Source: a virus. Taken from it: a stretch of 21,796 nucleotides of DNA. The stretch covers positions 1 to 21,796 of the IMG/VR virus record IMGVR_UViG_3300042936_000009; one strand, written 5' to 3'. The notes under the pieces were generated by a model. The model did no database searches. It saw nothing but the letters and a program-made list of their open reading frames with translations, and was not told the DNA's origin. The translations under genes and the position numbers were made by a program. This document shows, one piece after another, positions 1 to 6,863 of this stretch. Numbering within the stretch: position 1 is the stretch's first letter; each line of letters starts with the position of its first letter.

Positions 1-503
1 TGAGCCGCCATCTGTGGAGCTTGAATTTGATAATCACGAACTGCTTGTTCCTTCTGATAGTCAACTACATTTTTCATGTAAGGAGACATGTAGGCTCTCA
101 TAGCCTCTGGGCTTTGTGCCTGTTGTGCATACATATCACCTGCACGGCTAGCTGCAATACCCATTGTAGATCCAAGATCACCATACTTGGTGCCTTGTGC
201 GCCGTATTGAGCGCCCTGTTGACCATACTGTAAAGCAATTGGAGCAGTACTTAAGGAACCTTTACCACCCGCTTCAGCTAAAGCCGAACCAGACGCAAAG
301 CCACCAGGTAACTGTAATCCAGCAGCGCCAACATAAGACTGATTTAATAACTCAGGAGTCTGTTGGTTAGCAATCAGGTTTTGAGTAGCATTTAAATAGT
401 TACTAATGTAGGGTTGCGCCCAAGGCTGAATACTAGGCGTAGATGTTTGTGTGGTCTGTGATGCTGGGCTTGAGGTATCAATACCTTGCGTTCCGAATGC
501 CAT
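1..503 (-). CDS. Putative phage structural/internal virion protein, N-terminal part (runs off left edge)
   Basis: Open frame from an ATG at 503 to the window edge with no stop; at least 167 residues are visible and the C-terminus is missing. The start has a Shine-Dalgarno-like AAAGGT about 8 nt upstream, inside the end of the preceding gene, whose stop is only 3 nt away. The protein is rich in Gln, Ala, Ser and Tyr with few charges at first (repeated short YGQQGAQYGAQG-like stretch), followed by a segment containing MSPYMKNVVDYQKEQAVRDY, which looks like the start of a helical region. Proteins with this 'MSPY..NVVD.QK..A.RDYQI' segment occur beside tail genes in many uncultured aquatic phages and are generally uncharacterised. 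Position right after the 493-aa protein suggests a virion or ejection component. That role is inference. Confidence 0.75.
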   Translation of the reverse strand, partial: MAFGTQGIDTSSPASQTTQTSTPSIQPWAQPYISNYLNATQNLIANQQTPELLNQSYVGAAGLQLPGGFASGSALAEAGGKGSLSTAPIALQYGQQGAQYGAQGTKYGDLGSTMGIAASRAGDMYAQQAQSPEAMRAYMSPYMKNVVDYQKEQAVRDYQIQAPQMAA

Positions 504-506
504 AAT

Positions 507-1988
507 TTAACCTTTTGGTAAAAATTTATTTGGATTAATTTGTTTGCCCTGCTTGCTGTTTCCAGTGCGAGCTTGACGAATCTTATCCATCATCTTGTAC
601 AACTGCTTAGCGCCAGCGTCTGTAGAGCCATTACCTAAATGACTCACTACATCTGCTGGAACTACAAATTCTCCATCAGCCAAAGCTGCTGGTTGATTAT
701 CTCCAATTTGAGCTGGAATGTTATCAGACATACCATCTCCTGGGCCTTTCAATAGGCGCCCACCATCAGAGTATGAACCAAGTGTAGAAATTCCGCCACC
801 ATTTCCATACATCATACCGCCCTGAGCTGCACGTCTAGGATTGTAATTGTAGATCTGCGCATCATAAAGCTTGCCGTAGTTTGGCTGAGCAAGCATGGTT
901 GGCTGAATAGTAGGTTGATTTGGCATTTGCACGGCTGGAACAGATGGGCTTCTAGTGCCACCACCGTCTTGACCAGATGCGTTACCTAAGGCACCAGCCA
1001 AAGTCTTAAGACCCATATTGGCAGCCATTAACTGTTTGGTTGTCATGCCGCCAGCGCCTTTTAACCCAAGTTCTGCCGCCAACTCTGGAGATACCCCAGG
1101 AAAACTACTGCTAGCAGGGAACGCACCAGAAGAACTTCCTAGGCCAAGCTCCGCTGCTAATTCTGCAGACATTCCAGGAAAACCACTACTAGCAACTTCA
1201 GGAGCAATTGAAGTAATCCCAAGAGATGGGTCAAGAATAGGAGCGCCAACAGTTGCGGCGGTAGCGGCTCCTGGTAATGCAAAAGCTGGAGCAGCAAACG
1301 TGCTTCCTGTTATTTCAGAAAGCGGTACAGCAGCGCTACTTAAAGCGGCTTCACCAGCAAGTTCAGCAGCAATGGCGGGACCAGCTATAGCAGCGGCAGC
1401 CATAAGAAATGGAGCATAAGGACCAATCTTATTAGCAAACCCTTGAATACCGCCAACTTCTGGTTTAGGCGTATATTTACCATAAGCGCCTTTTAGTTTC
1501 GTAGCAATTTGGTTTGGGTCGTATACGGGAGCGTCTATTGCATTGCCTTCTTCATCTACTTGTGGCTTGGCATTTTCAGCATAAAACTTGGCAGCACTTG
1601 GATCGTCAACTAATTGATCTACAATAAACGCATATGCGTCTGGGTCTCTATTTAACGCATCAACGTTAGCTCGTAGCTCTTCAGTGGATGGATCACGACC
1701 TAAGGTTGCTTTGTATGCCTTAGTTAGATCTGCTACAAAGTTGTTTGGATCATCAGCAAACGGAGACCCGCCTTGAGCAAAGCTAGCAATACCGCCCGAT
1801 GAAAAACGAGATACAGCCTGTCCAGTTAACGGATTAGTCTCTGGGTCATAATCAGAGATAGCGGCTTGAGCGCCCAATGGCAGTTGACTTGGCGTAGAGT
1901 ACTGGCTACGGTCGATCTGACTCATAGGGTACATACCCTTGTTCATAAAGTCGTACTGCCCTAAATCGCCAATACCGTTAGAAGCCAT
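507..1988 (-). CDS. Putative internal virion / ejection-type structural protein (493 aa)
   Basis: Start ATG at 1988 is supported by AGGGA about 8 nt upstream, in the largest gap of the window (34 nt). Residues 83-138 contain an AYKATLGRDPSTEEL stretch that weakly recalls DUF4214-type 'LGR.P....L' helices. Residues 187-260 are an Ala-rich hydrophobic, probably helical region. A 14-15-residue unit (FPG.S.ELAAELGL) occurs twice at residues 269-283 and 296-309. The C-terminal 85 residues (GGRLLKGPGDGMSDNIPA, then ADGEFVVPADVVSHLGNGS) form a conserved module I associate with phage virion proteins in aquatic metagenomes. The DGEFV motif also recalls ends of some tape-measure proteins, but the protein is too short for one. 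Location after the gp10-like gene fits an internal or ejection protein. No enzyme motif is seen. Confidence 0.8.
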   Translation of the reverse strand: MASNGIGDLGQYDFMNKGMYPMSQIDRSQYSTPSQLPLGAQAAISDYDPETNPLTGQAVSRFSSGGIASFAQGGSPFADDPNNFVADLTKAYKATLGRDPSTEELRANVDALNRDPDAYAFIVDQLVDDPSAAKFYAENAKPQVDEEGNAIDAPVYDPNQIATKLKGAYGKYTPKPEVGGIQGFANKIGPYAPFLMAAAAIAGPAIAAELAGEAALSSAAVPLSEITGSTFAAPAFALPGAATAATVGAPILDPSLGITSIAPEVASSGFPGMSAELAAELGLGSSSGAFPASSSFPGVSPELAAELGLKGAGGMTTKQLMAANMGLKTLAGALGNASGQDGGGTRSPSVPAVQMPNQPTIQPTMLAQPNYGKLYDAQIYNYNPRRAAQGGMMYGNGGGISTLGSYSDGGRLLKGPGDGMSDNIPAQIGDNQPAALADGEFVVPADVVSHLGNGSTDAGAKQLYKMMDKIRQARTGNSKQGKQINPNKFLPKG

Positions 1989-2022
1989 AGTAATCCCTGA
2001 TAATCTGTGTGAATTTTAACAT

Positions 2023-2343
2023 TTAAACCTTGACTTTCAAAACATTAGCATTGGCTGTGTCAAGATATACATCTCCTACCCGTAAGTAGACCAAATCAGC
2101 CTGTGTAGGAATGCTTAGCACTCTAGCCCCAGTAACCACATTTGCCTGACTAAAATTTAAAGCAGCAATAATTTTGGGTGCGCCATTAACCACATTGCGC
2201 TGGGTAGACATAGCAGACGGTCCTGGGTTGTCTAATTGGTTAAAATAAAGCCTTAAAACAGCATTAAGCTGTTCTTGGTACTGCTGGCTGTATTCCGTAG
2301 GAGCCGCAGGTAAGTTGGGGTTTTTAGTAGTTCCAGTACTCAT
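2023..2343 (-). CDS. Small conserved phage protein, function unknown (106 aa)
   Basis: The ATG at 2343 overlaps the TGA of the tail-accessory gene by 4 nt (ATGA), indicating translational coupling. The first 45 residues look flexible and then helical (QYQEQLNAVLRLYFNQLDNPG). The second half appears beta-rich, ending with VGDVYLDTANANVLKVKV. There is no signal peptide, TM segment or catalytic motif. Short proteins with a 'LN..LRLYFN.LDN' segment commonly lie next to tail-accessory genes in podovirus-like aquatic phages, so a minor virion or assembly role is plausible but unproven. Confidence 0.75.
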   Translation of the reverse strand: MSTGTTKNPNLPAAPTEYSQQYQEQLNAVLRLYFNQLDNPGPSAMSTQRNVVNGAPKIIAALNFSQANVVTGARVLSIPTQADLVYLRVGDVYLDTANANVLKVKV

Positions 2344-4493
2344 CTGCGTCCGTCCGGTCTAATATCAATACGTGGGGTACCCATCTGCCAAGATACGCCT
2401 AGTCCATCAGAATAGATTCTCATAGCCATTTGACGACCACGCAGGCGAGTATATACCTGCCCTGTAAACTCTTGAATTGTATATACAGGAACTGTACTAA
2501 AGTTATCGGCACTTTGAACTGGATTTAAGTCTGCATTGCCATAGTTTGTCCCACTGTTTTGACGTGGTCGTAACTGCATCGTTACCGTAGGCTGGTTTAC
2601 ATTTGAGCCGTTAAAGTTAATATCAGGCAACATCCGCCATACATAACCAAAGTTATGTCCATCTCCAATGTCAAAGTCAGAAGACTGAACATAGGAAACA
2701 ATAGGTACTGTAGTGGCTGTAGAAGCATCATCATTACCAACCTCGTGGTAAATAATGGTTCCTGTTGGGTTTGCAAGCTCATCAACGCCATTAATAAATG
2801 CTCCCATAGGGTTTTGTCTAATACCAGAATCTAACCAAGATGTGCGGTTTAATGCGCCGTAATACCATACACGGTCTAAGTAGTTATAGACTACATACTT
2901 ATCTACGACTGTACTGTTTACAGAACAATAGAACCACCAGATTTCATTAAACCCTTCATTAGTTCCACAAGAAACTTGCCATGATTGGTCTTTATTAATA
3001 TCGGCAAAAACGTATTGGCGCAGCGCACAAGGCAGAGTTTCTACACGACCAGAGTACATATAGAACTTGTCAGTACCCATCCAGTAAGTAACGCCATTAA
3101 TTGTAATAATAGCGTTTGGACCCATAATTGAGATGTTATCCATCAATACAGTAAAGCCCCAAACATAGGGAGGCCCAAGATACTGCATGGAGTATATGGT
3201 GGAATCTGTCAATACTAAAATTTCTTGGCGGGTGTTAATAGACGTTACGATGTAGGAACCGTGCGATAGGCGGAATTCACCAGCCTGATTGGTAATATCT
3301 GGCACCCATTGATAAGGGTTTTCTTGGTCAGACCAGCGTACTAGCATAGGATCAAACGGTGTTAATGGATCTGCGGGGTTATATGAATTAGCGCCCATAG
3401 CAATAACAAAGCGTTGAATATCAGAAGACACTACTTCATTGGTAGCATTTGGAACCCATTGCCCGCTAGTAGCCACTGCTACGTTAGCTAGATCCGATAG
3501 TTTTTTACCTCTAACCTGTACACCTGTAGCAGCATCCCAATAATAGATTTGCCCATTACGAGGAGCAAAAATTAGATCTTCACCATAGTTATCTGCAGAC
3601 CATAAGCGAAGCTGTGAGCCTACTGTTTGCGGTGCAGCATTACCCCATCCGTAGAAACCCCAAGGAGCAGCGCCCCAGCCATTGCCAAATGTATATACAT
3701 CGAGACCACCAGGAACTAAGTATTCCACAGTAATGTTGTTACCCCCACCAGCATCTACTTTTGATGTAGTAAAGGTAATGTTAGTTAAATTATTGTCTGG
3801 AGTACTGATAGCGGGGGCATACCAATAGCTTGACCCATATTCAAATACTTGATGTTCTTGGTTAATGACGTTTGCAGTTAACCCTCCAACTGATGTAGAG
3901 TTAGACAGTATTACAAAGTCTCTAGTGTTAGAGATATTATTGGCATCAAAGAATTGAAAGTATCCACTTGCTATATTAGCGCCTGCAGTATGCGTAGCAG
4001 CATTTGTGTTGTTAAACCCACGAATACAGTTCACAGCTACGTTTGCTGTAATACTATTGTAGTAAATCTGCTCACTATCAATCTTCATTACCCCAGCTTG
4101 CGGTGCAAAATAGGCGGCATTTGTCAACGAGATTGTAGTTGTATTAATTGTGACATTAGATACTAAAGTTGTAAATCCTGTAGAAATTGCATTGTTATAG
4201 GTTGCCCTACCAACAATAGGTGTAATGTCATAGTAGTATCCGCCAGACTCAATATAGTATTTTAAATTTGTACCAATACCAAGATAGTTAAAATTGTTTA
4301 AAGTAGCCCAATTCCAAATAGAACGAGCAACGCCTAAGAATGTATTAGCACTTAAACGAATCCAACCACCAAGCTTTTCTGGAAAGCCAGAACGAAACCG
4401 AATCTTATCGCCGTCGAAATACCCACCCTCATTGCTGTAATCGGTGCCTTCACGGTTTAAACCGGGGCGTAGTTGAATTTTCTGTAATGGCAT
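2340..4493 (-). CDS. Tail-accessory / packaged-DNA stabilisation protein, P22 gp10-like (717 aa)
   Basis: A large beta-rich protein. It begins PLQKIQLRPGLNREGTDYSN and a GDKIRFR..FPEKLGGW motif follows at residues 28-44. Later come repeated blade-like segments (for example SIWNWATLNNFNYLGIGT, ILVLTDSTIYSMQYLGPP, ITINGVTYWMGTDKFYMYSG). It ends with RLRGRQMAMRI, W..GTPRIDIRPDGRR. This layout matches the beta-propeller-like proteins annotated as phage stabilisation or tail-accessory proteins related to P22 gp10, which plug the portal channel beneath the adaptor. Residues about 137-176 contain a CIRG...T.AATHTAGA module absent from P22 gp10 itself and shared with the gene at 21395. The gene starts 6 nt after the endolysin stop. 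Assignment rests on motif recognition, not a search. Confidence 0.7.
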   Translation of the reverse strand: MPLQKIQLRPGLNREGTDYSNEGGYFDGDKIRFRSGFPEKLGGWIRLSANTFLGVARSIWNWATLNNFNYLGIGTNLKYYIESGGYYYDITPIVGRATYNNAISTGFTTLVSNVTINTTTISLTNAAYFAPQAGVMKIDSEQIYYNSITANVAVNCIRGFNNTNAATHTAGANIASGYFQFFDANNISNTRDFVILSNSTSVGGLTANVINQEHQVFEYGSSYWYAPAISTPDNNLTNITFTTSKVDAGGGNNITVEYLVPGGLDVYTFGNGWGAAPWGFYGWGNAAPQTVGSQLRLWSADNYGEDLIFAPRNGQIYYWDAATGVQVRGKKLSDLANVAVATSGQWVPNATNEVVSSDIQRFVIAMGANSYNPADPLTPFDPMLVRWSDQENPYQWVPDITNQAGEFRLSHGSYIVTSINTRQEILVLTDSTIYSMQYLGPPYVWGFTVLMDNISIMGPNAIITINGVTYWMGTDKFYMYSGRVETLPCALRQYVFADINKDQSWQVSCGTNEGFNEIWWFYCSVNSTVVDKYVVYNYLDRVWYYGALNRTSWLDSGIRQNPMGAFINGVDELANPTGTIIYHEVGNDDASTATTVPIVSYVQSSDFDIGDGHNFGYVWRMLPDINFNGSNVNQPTVTMQLRPRQNSGTNYGNADLNPVQSADNFSTVPVYTIQEFTGQVYTRLRGRQMAMRIYSDGLGVSWQMGTPRIDIRPDGRR

Positions 4494-4499
4494 CAGGGT

Positions 4500-5093
4500 T
4501 TACCCTAGTATTGATAGTGCTTTAGCGATCTTGGCTTTACGGTCTTCTAAGCCAATAACGCCACCATTTATTCTCTTCGTCATTGTGTCATAGTCCTGAG
4601 CATCAGCCAAGCTGTTTAAGCCCTTCTTATTCCAGAACCACGCCGCACTTAAAGCCGCATATTCAGGAGTATTAAGCAGACTAGGATTACTGAGAAGATC
4701 CACACCAATACCAGATCCGCAGTTTGCATAATTTTCCTTTCCAGTAAGTTGGATTAATCCACGTCCGTGGTATTTCCAGCCATCGCCAGTTTCTTCTACG
4801 CCATTACCCATACGTCCACCATATACCTTATTAGCAATAGCCTCTTGGTTATGGGCGTACTTCATTGCAGTGGGCAGATCTGGGAATCGACTAGGCCAGA
4901 CACGCATTAAGGCTTCTGGCTTGTAATTAAGGTTTTCTTCAAGATTCTTAAAATTACCAGACTCATGAGCGCACTGACCAATAAACGCTGCTTGACGCTG
5001 TGGTGTTGAAATATCGTATTTGGCAAAGGCATTCTCCAAAGGTTCTAACCATTTTGCGTCAATACCGAGTGCTTGTAGTTGTTCGTTGTTCAT
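4500..5093 (-). CDS. GH19 family endolysin (chitinase-like lysozyme, 197 aa)
   Basis: Compact single-domain glycoside hydrolase family 19 protein. The catalytic acid is expected at Glu44 in GQCAHESGNF, with a second acidic residue at Glu52 or Glu53 in the following NLEENLNY. The substrate-cleft signature YHGRGLIQLTGKENY lies at residues 108-122 and the conserved KRINGG at 173-178. Phage members of GH19 cleave the glycan strand of peptidoglycan. No signal peptide or TM segment is visible, so export would need a holin, which is available upstream. Its ATG overlaps the preceding stop by one base (TAATG). About 200 aa is usual for phage GH19 endolysins, so the gene looks complete. Confidence 0.92.
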   Translation of the reverse strand: MNNEQLQALGIDAKWLEPLENAFAKYDISTPQRQAAFIGQCAHESGNFKNLEENLNYKPEALMRVWPSRFPDLPTAMKYAHNQEAIANKVYGGRMGNGVEETGDGWKYHGRGLIQLTGKENYANCGSGIGVDLLSNPSLLNTPEYAALSAAWFWNKKGLNSLADAQDYDTMTKRINGGVIGLEDRKAKIAKALSILG

Positions 5094-5698
5094 TATTTTC
5101 TACTTAACATTAATGCTGCTATTGGCAGGATGGCTTCTGGATCAACTGGTTTTTCTTTCCAGCCTACTGTAATTTGACCAATAAACTGATTCTGGTCAGG
5201 TGGAACTGATATACGGCAAGTGTAGTTAACGCCCAAAGACTTGTACCAAAGACCAATTTCAGATTGCGCCCTAGCGTATTCTCCGCAAGGAATCTCGTTT
5301 GCCATCAAGCGAATCACATCGTTATTGTTAGCAATATTCTTGGTAAACAATCCTACATCGTAGCCATCAAAGTCTTTGTATCTAGATCCATCAGCAAGAA
5401 AAGCTCTTTCAACTACCCTCTTTCCAAGAATGGTGTCTACATTAAATATAACTACCATCTCTGCTCCAGTAGATTTCAATATCAACCTTGCCGCTGGTTC
5501 AAACCTATCAGGATTCATGGTAGGTCTTTCTTTGCTTTTTACATAAGCACCAATCATGACATCTTGATGCTGATATATAAATACGCCAAAAAATCCTAAA
5601 AACGCCAATAAAAGAACTACGCCCAACTTAAATGGGCTATCAATATAGTTTAAAACGCCTAAGAGAGTTTCTTTGGCGTTGCCTTGCTCAATTGCCAT
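5093..5698 (-). CDS. Single-TM phage membrane protein with possible GAF-like domain (201 aa)
   Basis: One strong hydrophobic segment lies at residues 24-43 (FKLGVVLLLAFLGFFGVFIY). It is followed by a basic linker and a soluble domain of about 140 residues with two cysteines (C138 in NEIPCGEYA, C161 in GVNYTCRIS). The alternation of AEMVVIFNVDT, a divergent middle, EIPC.EY and GQITVGW recalls GAF-type sensor folds; this is a fold guess from pattern only. It lies between the spanin pair and the endolysin and is coupled to both by TAATG overlaps, so a part in lysis (timing, anti-holin or envelope function) is suggested by context. Charge distribution around the TM does not settle topology. It is not recognisable as a named family. 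Confidence 0.7.
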   Translation of the reverse strand: MAIEQGNAKETLLGVLNYIDSPFKLGVVLLLAFLGFFGVFIYQHQDVMIGAYVKSKERPTMNPDRFEPAARLILKSTGAEMVVIFNVDTILGKRVVERAFLADGSRYKDFDGYDVGLFTKNIANNNDVIRLMANEIPCGEYARAQSEIGLWYKSLGVNYTCRISVPPDQNQFIGQITVGWKEKPVDPEAILPIAALMLSRK

Positions 5699-6114
5699 TA
5701 CTTAATTCCTGCTTGTTGTAAGATCCAATCCTGTAGTGCTAGGGTTTGGAGGGTGGTTTCAGAACAGGATTCAGCAAGCTGGTAGTAGGCGGCGGTTTCA
5801 TTAGTTCCGCCGGAGGGGTTGGAAAGGCTGGGCAATTTACTGCCACCGGTACTGGAGTGCTGCAACCCGCCATAATAATTGCGCACAGCAGCAAGCTTAC
5901 TTTCATAATCATTTTTAATTCCTTTACTTACTAAGTCTTGTTGTTTAACAATAGATTCATTCTTGGCTTCTTGAATTTTTCCCTGAGCTTCTACTTGTGC
6001 TTGGAAGGCAACGAACTTATCATGCTCTCCGCTATAGCCTTTGTAGTACGCAAAACCAAGCGCTGCAATGACAGCGCCGATCTTGACCCACATAAGAATT
6101 GGCAATGGAAACAT
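5698..6114 (-). CDS. Rz: Rz-like inner-membrane spanin (i-spanin, 138 aa)
   Basis: An N-terminal uncleaved hydrophobic segment (residues about 5-23, ILMWVKIGAVIAALGFAYY) is followed by a charged, probably coiled-coil periplasmic region (residues 28-80, rich in K, E, Q) and a C-terminal CSETTLQTLALQDWILQQ segment. That tail is common in Rz-like proteins of phages infecting Gram-negative bacteria. i-spanins bridge to an outer-membrane lipoprotein and fuse the two membranes at the last step of lysis. The length is in the usual range. The decisive support is an Rz1-like lipoprotein gene wholly contained in its 3' half in a different frame. Start ATG at 6114 overlaps the upstream stop by one base. 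Confidence 0.88.
   Translation of the reverse strand: MFPLPILMWVKIGAVIAALGFAYYKGYSGEHDKFVAFQAQVEAQGKIQEAKNESIVKQQDLVSKGIKNDYESKLAAVRNYYGGLQHSSTGGSKLPSLSNPSGGTNETAAYYQLAESCSETTLQTLALQDWILQQAGIK
5739..5912 (-). CDS. Rz1: Nested Rz1-like outer-membrane lipoprotein (o-spanin, 57 aa)
   Basis: A 57-codon frame lies entirely inside the i-spanin gene, shifted by one base. The product starts MIMKVSLLLCAIIMAGC, a short basic-hydrophobic signal with a lipobox ending at Cys17. The mature part of about 41 residues is proline-rich (STPVPV, FPTPPAEL, MKPPPTT, LKPPSKP), the hallmark of Rz1. Its ATG at 5912 has AAAGG eight bases upstream; a second ATG at 5906 is possible but worse placed. The TAG stop at 5739 precedes the Rz stop by 41 nt. 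In the family the lipoprotein is anchored in the outer membrane and binds the Rz C-terminus through its proline-rich tail. Lipobox, proline content, RBS and location together make chance unlikely. Confidence 0.88.
   Translation of the reverse strand: MIMKVSLLLCAIIMAGCSTPVPVAVNCPAFPTPPAELMKPPPTTSLLNPVLKPPSKP
5920..5925 (-). promoter_or_regulatory. Ribosome binding site of the nested o-spanin
   Basis: AAAGGA on the minus strand ends about 7 nt before the ATG at 5912. It lies within codons of the i-spanin gene and gives the nested gene its own translation start. Confidence 0.65.
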
Positions 6115-6662
6115 TAGACGAACCTAATAGTGAACGCAAAGGTTGCTGGGTAATTAGCAATGAAGTCCTTGTTTGTAGGATCATTGATATAGGCTGGGTC
6201 AACTAATGCACGAATGTTATGACCAAAGTTTAAGATCATCATTTTGCCAAAGACATGGTGGTAGCTGTTGTACTGCCATAGACCTTGACCTTCAATGCGA
6301 ATCGTGCCTTCATTTTGTTCATTGCAATTGATATCGCCTTGGTAACTCATTCCTTCTGTACCATGCAGATATTTCACAGCAAAGCCATAGAACGGATTAC
6401 GCCATAGCCACTGCACTTTTGACCACCAGCAAGGGTTATGTTCTGCTCTAAAGGTTTGATCGCCGTCTAAGCTGTTATCAGGCGTTTGGAACCAATGTAG
6501 CCAAGAGAATAGGCGTGGACCTGATTGCCATACTGTACCGTTGTTGCACCAGCCAATTTGAGTGCTATACATAATGCCGATAATGAAGGCCAAAGGAAAG
6601 GTTAAAACTGTACCAATTAAGTTAATAGGTACTAACACTAAGGCATAAATAAGATAGTTCAT
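6114..6662 (-). CDS. Phage membrane-associated protein of unknown function (182 aa, DUF7338-like pattern)
   Basis: The first 32 residues are strongly hydrophobic (YALVLVPINLIGTVLTFPLAFIIG), one or two membrane passes. They are followed by a Trp-rich domain with FQTPDNSLDGD and WLWRNPFYGF motifs and a C-terminal basic stretch. Proteins with FQTPDN.L.GD plus RNP.YGF are common in phage lysis regions and I recall the label DUF7338 for them; their role is not established. An in-frame upstream ATG at 6707 exists, but the ATG at 6662 forms an ATGA overlap with the holin-like gene's stop and gives the natural N-terminus, so 6662 is preferred. It is coupled downstream to Rz by a one-base overlap. Confidence 0.72.
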   Translation of the reverse strand: MNYLIYALVLVPINLIGTVLTFPLAFIIGIMYSTQIGWCNNGTVWQSGPRLFSWLHWFQTPDNSLDGDQTFRAEHNPCWWSKVQWLWRNPFYGFAVKYLHGTEGMSYQGDINCNEQNEGTIRIEGQGLWQYNSYHHVFGKMMILNFGHNIRALVDPAYINDPTNKDFIANYPATFAFTIRFV

Positions 6663-6862
6663 TTTTTGTCCAAAGGTAAGGTTGTATAAAAACGCAAGAC
6701 AGCACAAATGATTCCAATAGTCATAAAGATAGGCCCATAGTACTTGGGATCAATGTTGTCCCTCAAATATGGAAAATACATTTCCACAGCACCAAATACC
6801 ACCATTGCAAAAGAGAACCATAAGGTCTTTGAGCGCATAACACCCATCGTCTTGCGTCTCAT
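6659..6862 (-). CDS. Holin candidate, two-TM small membrane protein (67 aa)
   Basis: It has two hydrophobic segments, residues about 13-31 (TLWFSFAMVVFGAVEMYF) and 43-58 (GPIFMTIGIICAVLRF), joined by a short polar loop (LRDNIDPKYY). The N-terminus is basic and the C-terminus charged (LPLDKK). Size, topology and place at the head of the lysis genes fit a class II-type holin that permeabilises the inner membrane for the endolysin. Phage proteins with 'SKT.WF....V..G..E......R......YG......G......LR..T..PL' are usually annotated as holins or unknown. Three start codons (residues 1, 6 and 9) are possible; the longest is kept because it sits one base after the upstream stop. A dual start, as in lambda S, cannot be excluded. 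Confidence 0.7.
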   Translation of the reverse strand: MRRKTMGVMRSKTLWFSFAMVVFGAVEMYFPYLRDNIDPKYYGPIFMTIGIICAVLRFYTTLPLDKK

Positions 6863-6863
6863 A

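Noticed and set aside
4494-4507. Small inverted repeat AGGGT-AA-ACCCT at the endolysin/tail-accessory junction as a terminator
   Set aside because: The loop is too short, the stem only 5 bp, and no U-run follows; the AGGG part may simply serve as ribosome site.
5746-5934. Plus-strand open frame of 62 codons over the spanin genes
   Set aside because: Antisense shadow of two overlapping minus-strand genes, with no ribosome site and no recognisable product.
6663-6707. Longer start for the membrane protein ending at 6114
   Set aside because: The extra residues come from the overlapping holin-candidate gene; the ATG at 6662 gives the standard ATGA overlap and a natural N-terminus.
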